Shown piece by piece: positions 38,373-46,629 of a DNA stretch of 64,000 bases (its first letter is position 1; each line of letters opens with the position of its first letter). The position numbers and the translations under genes were made by a program. Under the pieces are notes generated by a model, which saw nothing but the letters and a program-made list of their open reading frames with translations, was not told where the DNA came from and did no database searches. The DNA comes from Bacteroidales bacterium (GTDB taxonomy: Bacteria; Bacteroidota; Bacteroidia; Bacteroidales; UBA1556), in NCBI GenBank assembly GCA_023146135.1, contig JAGLCR010000042.1, positions 1-64,000 of the forward strand, written 5' to 3'.

Positions 38373-38591
38373 ATGGCAGTAATAGTAAATTTAGATGTAA
38401 TGTTGGCTCGTCGAAAGATGAGTCTAACAGAGTTGTCAGCACGAGTGGGGATTACTATGGCTAATCTTTCGATATTGAAAAAAGGAAAAGCCAAAGCTAT
38501 TCGCTTTACCACTTTGGATGCCATTTGTAAGGTATTGGATTGCCAACCGGGTGACATTTTAGAGTATCAGGGAGAGAAAATTAGAGATTAG
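38373..38591 (+). CDS. XRE-family regulator (YozG-like)
   Basis: MAVIVNLDVMLARRKMSLTELSARVGITMANLSILKKGKAKAIRFTTLDAICKVLDCQPGDIL; ATG at 38373 preferred over the ORF-track start 38304. Confidence 0.85.
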   Translation: MAVIVNLDVMLARRKMSLTELSARVGITMANLSILKKGKAKAIRFTTLDAICKVLDCQPGDILEYQGEKIRD

Positions 38592-39700
38592 GGTACTGGG
38601 TAGTTAAAGTTATAATAGAACCCAGCGGCAAAGGTGTGCAGATTGCTTTTTTTGCCATTACTTAAAGTGCTACCGTCAATTTTGAATCCAGTAAATAATA
38701 CTGTATTAAGTGAAAACCGACGAGCAATCTCGAATGAATACCAATTGGAGTAGTACTTTAATCCTTCGCTATTAAGCGGAGCCATAAAGGAAACATTGTT
38801 TACAAAGGACCAACGTTTATCCTTGCCAAAGTTTATTTTTAGATTATACTCGATAGCATAGCCTTTATAAAATTTATGTAGGTCGGTATATTCATGATTA
38901 TTAAATAATAGCCCAATAATAGCGAAGTGTACATTCTTTTTATCGAAACCAAAATATCCAGAAAACATTTCATCATTCACTTTTGCCTCCCCATGAGTTA
39001 TACTATCCACACCATCAAAAACTTTAGCATAGGAAAATCCAATTGTGAAGTCGCTAAAATCATACGACATAGCGGCTGACATTGCATCAACAAGTTTTTT
39101 ATTTTGAGCGCTTCTGGTCCTAAATTGCCCTTGTACTCCAATATAAATTGGTCCTTTGTCTAGTTCGTATGCTACTGCTTGATCTGCTCTACCCGTGCCA
39201 GAAGGCCCCCCGTCAGTTCCAGCATTATATACGCCAATAGCATCACCTCCAAACATATACATATTGTCAACATTACCAGCAAGAGTATAATGAACGCCCC
39301 ATCTTTTTCCCATAGTTATATTACCATAAGGAGTGCCAATGCCAATAAATCCTTGTCGTGCATAAAATGTTTGGTCCACTTTGCCATATTGTTCGCCAGG
39401 GTCAGCAGAAATGCTTACATAGTCGTTACGGTCAACCAAGTGTAAGCCAACTTCGGCTTTGGTGTAGAAATAGTATTTATCAGACTCGTCAAAATACCAT
39501 TTCCCCTTCAATCCAATACGAGGAACAATTTCAACTACCGCAGCGCCTAATCGACTGGCGCCAAGTGCATACTCGAAAGTGCCGTAGGGAACCACAGATT
39601 TGAGTAAATCAGCTGCTTTGGATGTGGAGTCTTTTTCTTGGGCAAAACCACTTAGTATTGACAGTTGAAACGCAAAAAATATAAGTAGTAATCTTTTCAT
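38588..39700 (-). CDS. Porin-like outer-membrane protein
   Basis: Signal peptide, Gram-negative porin-like 'FIGIGTPYGNITMGKRWGVHY' segment. Confidence 0.7.
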   Translation of the reverse strand: MKRLLLIFFAFQLSILSGFAQEKDSTSKAADLLKSVVPYGTFEYALGASRLGAAVVEIVPRIGLKGKWYFDESDKYYFYTKAEVGLHLVDRNDYVSISADPGEQYGKVDQTFYARQGFIGIGTPYGNITMGKRWGVHYTLAGNVDNMYMFGGDAIGVYNAGTDGGPSGTGRADQAVAYELDKGPIYIGVQGQFRTRSAQNKKLVDAMSAAMSYDFSDFTIGFSYAKVFDGVDSITHGEAKVNDEMFSGYFGFDKKNVHFAIIGLLFNNHEYTDLHKFYKGYAIEYNLKINFGKDKRWSFVNNVSFMAPLNSEGLKYYSNWYSFEIARRFSLNTVLFTGFKIDGSTLSNGKKSNLHTFAAGFYYNFNYPVP

Positions 39701-39745
39701 ATCTTGAAAATATAATTCTATTCTTCTTGGTAAAGGTATAGAAAA

Positions 39746-39790
39746 AGCCGCTAATTCCGATTACATTTCGTGAATTAGCGGCTATTAAAA
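39746..39790 (-). terminator. Terminator AGCCGCTAATTC...GAATTAGCGGCT
   Basis: 12-bp inverted repeat directly downstream of the S9 peptidase gene. Confidence 0.65.
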
Positions 39791-39802
39791 AAAATTATGT
39801 AA

Positions 39803-41908
39803 TTACTTTTTCAAATTCTCATCCAAGAAACGCTTGAATTCGCGCTGCCAAACGATAGAGTTTTGTGGTCGAACCACAAAATGCGACTCTTCAGGGAAGA
39901 ATAAAAAGCGGCTTGGAATGCCTCGTAGTTGTGCTGCATTAAATGCTTCCATGCTTTGTGTATAAGGAATACGCAAGTCATTTTCGCCAGTAATAACCAA
40001 GATTGGAGTATCCCAGTTTCCTACAAATTTATGAGGAGAAAAATTATAGCTTTTTGGTTTTGGATTTTCCCAATAAGCACCGCCCATATCATGGTGTACA
40101 AAGAATGTTTCCTCGGTAGAGGCATACATCGACTCAAAGTTGAAAATACCACAATGCGATATAAAGGCTGAGAATCTTCCTTCGTGATGTCCTGCTAAAT
40201 AATATACAGAGAACCCACCATAACTGGCTCCAATGGCTCCCAAGTTATCATTATCCACATATGACTCTTTAGCCAGTTCATCAATAGCCGAAAGATAATC
40301 TTTTATGTTTTGTCCGCCATAATCACCACTAATTTGGTCGTTCCACTCTTGCCCAAATGTAGGTAAGCCACGACGGTTTGGTGCAACTACAATATAGCCG
40401 TTAGAGGCCATTACTTGGAAATTCCAACGATAGCTGAAGAACTGACTTACTGCACTCTGAGGTCCTCCTTGACAATAAAGCAAAGTAGGGTAGGTCTTTG
40501 TTGAATCAAAATCTGGTGGGTAAATAACCCAAGTTAACATTTGCTTACCGTCAGTGGTTTCTATCCAACGTTTCTCAAAGTTTGCAGGATGCAAATGATC
40601 CAAAATAGCTTTATTGATAAAACTTATTTGCGTTTGATTTCCATCAAAGTCTACAGAGTAGATATCGCTTGGAACCACCATGGTATTGCGACAAGCGATT
40701 AGTTTATCATCAAGCAACTGGTAGTCGGTGTAGTTATGGTCTCCTTGAGTAATCTGTGTGATTTGTTTAGTAGCCACATCCATTTTATAGAGTTGGTAGG
40801 TTGCGTGGATACCACTAATAAAAAATAATGTACTTCCATCAGCACTCCAAGAATAATGATTTGAGCTTTGGTCAAAACCTTCTGTTAATTCTACTGTTTC
40901 GTTAGTGGCAAAATCAATCATCATAATGCGACTTTTGTCGGCCTCAAAACCTGGAGTAGCCATGCTGCGCCAAACGAGTTTTGTTCCATCAGGAGAATAT
41001 ACTGGATCGTAATCATAACCATCAAATCCTTTTTCGGTCATATTTGAAGTTTCGCCACTGGTAATATCATAAATGTATATCTCTGAATTAGTTTGCGTGG
41101 CAAAGTCTTTTCCAAATACTTTTTTGCATGCATAAGCAATTTTGCTTGCGTCAGGAGCCCAATTGATTTGTTCCAAACCTCCCCAAGGTCCGATGGGAGT
41201 GTCCCATTTTTCACCAGGCATAATATCTTTTAGTTCACCAATTTTGCCATCTGCATAATCTGCAATAAAAATATGACTAAAGCTAGCATCTGTCCAATGA
41301 TCCCAATGGCGATACATAAGATCGTCAATAATACGCACATTAGCTTTTTGCATATCTGGGTATCTTTCGTGGGTTGTTTGCATTACTTTTACGTCTTTAG
41401 TAAAAAGAATCTTACTTCCATCAGGGCTCCATTTGAAACTTCCAACTCCACCTTCGATATCAGTAATTTTTTTGGCTCCACTTCCATCTGGATTAACAGC
41501 CCATATTTGAACAGAGCCACTCTTGGCACTTAAAAAGTGAATCATTTTGCCCGATGGGCACCAAACGGCATTAAACTCACTGCCTTTGCAATGAGTAATT
41601 TGAATAGGATCGCCACCAATAGTTGGCATAACATATAAATCACGATTTCCATTATTGTTTTCCACATTATAGCGTGAAATACCAAATAATACAAAATTAC
41701 CATCAGGAGAAACTTGAATGCCACTTACCCGTCCGAGTTTCCATAAAACTTCTGGCGTCATAATGTTTGGAAGGTCTTCAATGTTTTCTGTCGCTGGAGT
41801 TGATTTTGCCATTTTTGAATGACCATTATTTTCTTTCTCCACTTTAATATGGTCACATGATACCATAAAAAGCACCACAATTGCGAGTAATAGATTTATC
41901 TTTTTCAT
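39803..41908 (-). CDS. S9 family peptidase (prolyl oligopeptidase-like)
   Basis: GASYGGFSVYY nucleophile elbow, PD40-type propeller repeats, lipobox VSC. Confidence 0.92.
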   Translation of the reverse strand: MKKINLLLAIVVLFMVSCDHIKVEKENNGHSKMAKSTPATENIEDLPNIMTPEVLWKLGRVSGIQVSPDGNFVLFGISRYNVENNNGNRDLYVMPTIGGDPIQITHCKGSEFNAVWCPSGKMIHFLSAKSGSVQIWAVNPDGSGAKKITDIEGGVGSFKWSPDGSKILFTKDVKVMQTTHERYPDMQKANVRIIDDLMYRHWDHWTDASFSHIFIADYADGKIGELKDIMPGEKWDTPIGPWGGLEQINWAPDASKIAYACKKVFGKDFATQTNSEIYIYDITSGETSNMTEKGFDGYDYDPVYSPDGTKLVWRSMATPGFEADKSRIMMIDFATNETVELTEGFDQSSNHYSWSADGSTLFFISGIHATYQLYKMDVATKQITQITQGDHNYTDYQLLDDKLIACRNTMVVPSDIYSVDFDGNQTQISFINKAILDHLHPANFEKRWIETTDGKQMLTWVIYPPDFDSTKTYPTLLYCQGGPQSAVSQFFSYRWNFQVMASNGYIVVAPNRRGLPTFGQEWNDQISGDYGGQNIKDYLSAIDELAKESYVDNDNLGAIGASYGGFSVYYLAGHHEGRFSAFISHCGIFNFESMYASTEETFFVHHDMGGAYWENPKPKSYNFSPHKFVGNWDTPILVITGENDLRIPYTQSMEAFNAAQLRGIPSRFLFFPEESHFVVRPQNSIVWQREFKRFLDENLKK

Positions 41909-41935
41909 CTGTTCTATTGTTTAATTAATCTGTTG

Positions 41936-42946
41936 TTAACGTGTCATATCATCAATACGATTTATTCCTTCTAAGGCTTTGTCGTAATTATTTTTTAATT
42001 GTAGTGCATGCATATAGTCGATCCTTGCTTTTTGAACATCGCCTAGTATTTCATAGCAAAGTCCACGATTATAATAAGCTTCAATATAGTCCGGCTGTAC
42101 TTCAATTGCCTTTGAAAAGTATATGATAGCCTCATCATGAACTTTAAGTAATTGCATGTATATATAGCCAGTATTATAGTATGAGTATGGAAAATTAGGC
42201 TTAACCTTCATTAACGTACGATAGGTTTCAAAAGCTTCATTCAAATAATCATTGTTTTGGTAAAACATGCCAAGATTGTAATAAGCCATTTCACTTAGGG
42301 AGTCGATAGCTATTGCATTATTGAAGTATTGAATTGCAATAGCATCTCTTTTTGCTGAATAAATAATCCCAAGTTCTATATTTGCATTATAATTTTGATG
42401 GTCGTTTTTCAGGCATTGCATAAAATTATCAATAGCTCGTGTTGTATCTCTTAGTTCTTTATAGGTATATGCGCGCATAAAGTATGCTTTAGAATTGTAA
42501 GGGTCGTGATCTAAAACGGCATTGGCAAAAGTGAAAACATCCTGGTACTTACGAACCATAAGGTTTATTTCACCCATTTTTAGTAGGGCTTCGATATTAT
42601 TAGGGTTTATACTAAGAACTTTTTTTAGTACTCCCATGGAATTTTTAAGTTGACCTGATGCTAAAAAATAATCAGCTAGGCTTAAGTAATATGAAGTGTT
42701 GTCGGGGTCAATATTAATGGCCGCTTGTATATCTGCTATTGCGAGATTAAATTGGTTGGCATTCATGTGCATTTCGGCTCTTTGAGACAAAAAAACTGCA
42801 TTATTTGGATCATGATCAATTTTTTCATGCAGCATTTCAAGGCTATCTGTTGGAGTATTGTCCGTGTTTGAACCTTTATTTACTTGTCCTTCGCACGAAT
42901 ATAGAAATAAACTAGAAAATAATAATATGGAAATAATTTTATTCAT
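41936..42946 (-). CDS. TPR-repeat lipoprotein
   Basis: Repeated AxxNLGxxY/PxxxxAYxNRG motifs; lipobox LYSC. Confidence 0.85.
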   Translation of the reverse strand: MNKIISILLFSSLFLYSCEGQVNKGSNTDNTPTDSLEMLHEKIDHDPNNAVFLSQRAEMHMNANQFNLAIADIQAAINIDPDNTSYYLSLADYFLASGQLKNSMGVLKKVLSINPNNIEALLKMGEINLMVRKYQDVFTFANAVLDHDPYNSKAYFMRAYTYKELRDTTRAIDNFMQCLKNDHQNYNANIELGIIYSAKRDAIAIQYFNNAIAIDSLSEMAYYNLGMFYQNNDYLNEAFETYRTLMKVKPNFPYSYYNTGYIYMQLLKVHDEAIIYFSKAIEVQPDYIEAYYNRGLCYEILGDVQKARIDYMHALQLKNNYDKALEGINRIDDMTR

Positions 42947-43019
42947 TTGATTGTAAATCTGGTAATAATGTTTAAAAAAAAGGAGCGCAATTCCCCACGC
43001 TCCTTTCTATTTATTTCGA

Positions 43020-44021
43020 TTACTTTGCGCTAATAGCTGCTTTAATCTTAACCTCAAGTTCTTCGGCCAGTTCAGGATTATCTTTCAATAATTGCTTTAC
43101 AGCTTCTCTTCCTTGACCTAGCTTTGTTTCACCATAGCTAAACCACGAGCCGCTTTTCTTTACAATATTGTATTCTACACCAAGGTCAACCAATTCGCCA
43201 ACTTTGGAGAATCCTTCACCATAAATGATATCCAACTCAGCTAAGCGGAATGGAGGTGCTACTTTATTCTTAACGACTTTTATTTTCACACGGTTACCCA
43301 ATACTTTTTCGGTATCTTTAATCTGGCTTGAGCGACGAATGTCGATACGAACAGAGGCATAGAATTTCAATGCATTACCACCAGTAGTAGTCTCTGGATT
43401 GCCAAACATAACACCAATTTTCTCGCGCAATTGATTAATAAAGATACAAGTAGTACCTGTTTTGCTGATAGTGCCTGTAAGTTTACGTAAGGCTTGTGAC
43501 ATTAAACGTGCATGAAGACCCATTTTAGAATCTCCCATTTCGCCTTCAATCTCACTCTTTGGAGTAAGTGCAGCTACGGAGTCGATCACGATAATATCCA
43601 ATGCGCCTGAACGAATTAAACTATCGGTTATTTCCAATGCTTGCTCTCCATTATCGGGCTGCGATATTAAAAGATTCTCCGTGTCAACACCTAATTTCTC
43701 TGCATAATAGCGATCAAATGCGTGCTCAGCATCAATAAATGCGGCCATGCCACCTTTCTTTTGTGCTTCAGCAATGGCGTGAATGGCTAATGTGGTTTTT
43801 CCTGATGACTCAGGGCCATAAATCTCGATCACCCGACCACGAGGAAAACCACCTATGCCCAAGGCAATATCCAAACCTAGTGAGCCAGTAGGGATAACTT
43901 CTACATCTTCAATAACCTCATCGCCCAATCGCATGATGCTGCCTTTTCCGTAATTCTTTTCAATCTTATCTAATGTAAGCTGTAATGCTTTTAACTTTTC
44001 TTTGTTTTCGTCTTTTGCCAT
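43020..44021 (-). CDS. recA: Recombinase RecA
   Basis: [43 protein letters not shown]. Confidence 0.98.
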   Translation of the reverse strand: MAKDENKEKLKALQLTLDKIEKNYGKGSIMRLGDEVIEDVEVIPTGSLGLDIALGIGGFPRGRVIEIYGPESSGKTTLAIHAIAEAQKKGGMAAFIDAEHAFDRYYAEKLGVDTENLLISQPDNGEQALEITDSLIRSGALDIIVIDSVAALTPKSEIEGEMGDSKMGLHARLMSQALRKLTGTISKTGTTCIFINQLREKIGVMFGNPETTTGGNALKFYASVRIDIRRSSQIKDTEKVLGNRVKIKVVKNKVAPPFRLAELDIIYGEGFSKVGELVDLGVEYNIVKKSGSWFSYGETKLGQGREAVKQLLKDNPELAEELEVKIKAAISAK

Positions 44022-44128
44022 TTTCTGTATATTTTATATTCGTTAATCTTCGCTTGATTTATTTTCTTTATTGATAAACGGTTGGGACAGTTCATGAACT
44101 GTCTTTACCTATTTGATCAATAAAAATA

Positions 44129-44599
44129 TTATTTTGGTGACTGATCGTAGTCAGCCAAAATCTGTTCCGCATGTTCTTTGGTTTTTACCTTGGTAAATAC
44201 CTTTTCAATTACGCCATTTTCAATTACAAATGTAGTACGATGGATTCCATCATACTCACGACCGTATAATTTTTTTAGTCCCCAAATTCCATAAGCCTTC
44301 AAAACATCTTTCTCTGTATCAGGAATCAAAGGAAAAGGAAATTCATATTTATCTTTAAACCGCTGCTGCTTTTTACTATCGTCAGCACTGATGCCAACAA
44401 TAGTAAATCCCTTATCTGTCAATTCTTTATAATGATCACGAAGGTTACAGGCCTCGTTGGTGCAACCCGGAGTCATTGCTTTTGGGTATGAGAATAGAAT
44501 CAACTTCTTTCCTGCAAAATCACTCAATTTTAAGCTATTTCCTAATTCGTCAATGGTATTGAAATCAGGAGCTTTATCCCCTGGTTTTAGATGGGTCAT
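44129..44599 (-). CDS. bcp: Thioredoxin-dependent peroxiredoxin (Bcp family)
   Basis: YPKAMTPGCTNEACNLRD. Confidence 0.93.
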   Translation of the reverse strand: MTHLKPGDKAPDFNTIDELGNSLKLSDFAGKKLILFSYPKAMTPGCTNEACNLRDHYKELTDKGFTIVGISADDSKKQQRFKDKYEFPFPLIPDTEKDVLKAYGIWGLKKLYGREYDGIHRTTFVIENGVIEKVFTKVKTKEHAEQILADYDQSPK

Positions 44600-44600
44600 A

Positions 44601-44696
44601 TTTAGTGTTTTATGTGGTTTCTTTTTGATTGAAAATTGGAAACCAAAGGTAGGGATTTTTTTGATTGGATGGGGGAGAAAATGTGGGGATGTTATA
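44601..44696 (-). repeat. Copy A of promoter-bearing direct repeat (bcp upstream region)
   Basis: CCAAAGGTAGGGATTTTTTTGATTGGATGGGGGAGAAAATGTGGGGAT; contains TACCTTTG on minus strand. Confidence 0.85.
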
Positions 44697-44724
44697 CTTC
44701 AATTCAAAAAGGAGCAATTAGCTT

Positions 44725-45441
44725 TTATTGTTTCTTTTGGTTTTCAATCTCATGGAATAATTTTGAGAAATACCCTTTTATTAAACCCGTAAAATCTGTG
44801 ATAAATTTGATTGAATTTATAGAAATTTGTGTTGATTTATTATCGTAATCATCGTAATCAATATATTTATTATTAAATATAAATTCTTTTAATGATTCGT
44901 TTTTAGCATCCTTCTCATTTAGAATCCCAATATTATGTACAATAAAATTTCTTATTTTTTGATATTTTTTAATTTCAGCCCATTCTGCTGCTAAACTTTT
45001 TAGGTTAATCTCAATTACATTTTGAATGTATTTTCTGCATTGGTCGATACCATTTCCTTTCAAATCCTTTGCTGAAACCTTTTTCTCTTCCTCTTTTTGA
45101 CAGTAATTACATATCTCAAAGAAGTATCGTTCAAAAATAGAATATGACATTATGAAGAATGAGTTATTAAGCAAGGAAGAGAATTGATTAAATTCAATAA
45201 TCTCAGTCTCAAACCTTTCAAAAGGTTCAGGAGCGTTTTCATATAATTTTTTTTCAGTTTCCCAATTTTTGATTTTCTTTGTGAGTGATCTCTCTTTATT
45301 TTTAATAGTTGATTCTGATTCAATAAGAAATGAATTAAGAGCACTGTATTCAATTTCTATTAAATATTCAAAATCAAATAAGCCCATATATTTATGCAGC
45401 TCTTTCAATCTCTCAAAATATTTTTTATCTACTGTGCCCAT
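44725..45441 (-). CDS. HEPN-like hypothetical protein
   Basis: RNFIVH (RNxxxH) HEPN-type motif within a helical 238-aa protein. Confidence 0.55.
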   Translation of the reverse strand: MGTVDKKYFERLKELHKYMGLFDFEYLIEIEYSALNSFLIESESTIKNKERSLTKKIKNWETEKKLYENAPEPFERFETEIIEFNQFSSLLNNSFFIMSYSIFERYFFEICNYCQKEEEKKVSAKDLKGNGIDQCRKYIQNVIEINLKSLAAEWAEIKKYQKIRNFIVHNIGILNEKDAKNESLKEFIFNNKYIDYDDYDNKSTQISINSIKFITDFTGLIKGYFSKLFHEIENQKKQ

Positions 45442-45501
45442 AATCTTGTGGAGATACTCCTGTTGCCAAAATACTCGTTTGGCTATTTTTTTGAATAATC
45501 A

Positions 45502-46275
45502 CTACTTACTTGGCAATGTAAAGAATATGTTTTCTTTTTGATAAAGAGACTTTTCAACCCATTCATCATTTTCATCAAGTTTCCACTTAAAGAATACTTT
45601 CCTGTCTATTTTTGTAACCTTACTAATATAGAACTGATTATCTACATAGAATTCTGACTCAAAGCCCTCAGAATAAGAGAATGTTAAATAATTCCTGAAA
45701 ATCAATGGGGAATTTTCAAATAAATAAGTTTTTTCATGAATCTTTGTTGTTTTGTTAGGTTTATCTTTCCTTGGGATTTCTAATTTTCTAAATGACTTAT
45801 CGACAGGAATATTATTCAAAGGTAAAATGTAGAATTGAGTTCTAAAAAAATTAGATGTTGGAGGAATAAATGTAATTCTTTCAATTTTTGTAGATGATGA
45901 AACAGAATTATTCACTGATTTACTAACTGCATATCCAGGATATAATAGTGGCCCGTCGTAATAATAGCTTCTATTAATACTTGTTCCTTTTGTTATTATC
46001 TTATCTTCCCAATAGTTCAACTTTAATGAGTTTTGTATGTATGAAGATTTTTTCCAATCTACATACAAAGGAACATTAAGTTTATTGTAAATAGCAAAAG
46101 TTATTAGCCCATTCTCAGCCCAAAAACTATAAGTGATTTTTAGTGAGTCATTCTCATACACATAGAATCCATTTTCAACAGATGTATTAGTTGATTTTGT
46201 TTCATAAACTTGAACGTAACTTTTACAAGAGGTCATCATTATTGTCAAAAATACTATGATTATTAAATTCTTCAT
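45502..46275 (-). CDS. Lipoprotein, hypothetical
   Basis: MKNLIIIVFLTIMMTSC lipobox. Confidence 0.65.
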   Translation of the reverse strand: MKNLIIIVFLTIMMTSCKSYVQVYETKSTNTSVENGFYVYENDSLKITYSFWAENGLITFAIYNKLNVPLYVDWKKSSYIQNSLKLNYWEDKIITKGTSINRSYYYDGPLLYPGYAVSKSVNNSVSSSTKIERITFIPPTSNFFRTQFYILPLNNIPVDKSFRKLEIPRKDKPNKTTKIHEKTYLFENSPLIFRNYLTFSYSEGFESEFYVDNQFYISKVTKIDRKVFFKWKLDENDEWVEKSLYQKENIFFTLPSK

Positions 46276-46301
46276 AATTTCATTTTTTAAGCAGTGTAAA
46301 A

Positions 46302-46393
46302 TCTAGCGTTTTATGTATTTTTTTGTTTATAACTTGAAACCCAAAGGTAGAGATTTTTTTGATTGGGTGGGGGAGAAAATGTTGGGGCGATAC
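46302..46393 (-). repeat. Copy B of promoter-bearing direct repeat
   Basis: CCAAAGGTAGAGATTTTTTTGATTGGGTGGGGGAGAAAATGTTGGGG matches 44643-44690. Confidence 0.85.
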
Positions 46394-46585
46394 AAAAAGC
46401 TTCGTGTCTTCTTTGGGTAGCTTTGTGAAATAGTTATAGTTTATTACACAAAGCGCCATTGATAGTCTGCTGTAAATATGTGTTAGGTTTAATCTAAAAT
46501 GTCATACTTCCAGCCTATCGGCAGACAGGCGGTGCAATTTTCAAAAAGCTCCGTAAACTGCGCTTTCTAAAAATCACTCAGTACG

Positions 46586-46627
46586 ACTAGCTTGTCGAAA
46601 TTTGGTCCCTGAGCCTGTCGAAGGGCC
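46586..46627. repeat. REP-like dispersed repeats (AGCTTGTCGAAA; CCCTGAGCCTGTCGAAGGG)
   Basis: Same motif recurs at 32165-32182 and 49268-49361. Confidence 0.7.
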
Positions 46628-46629
46628 AA

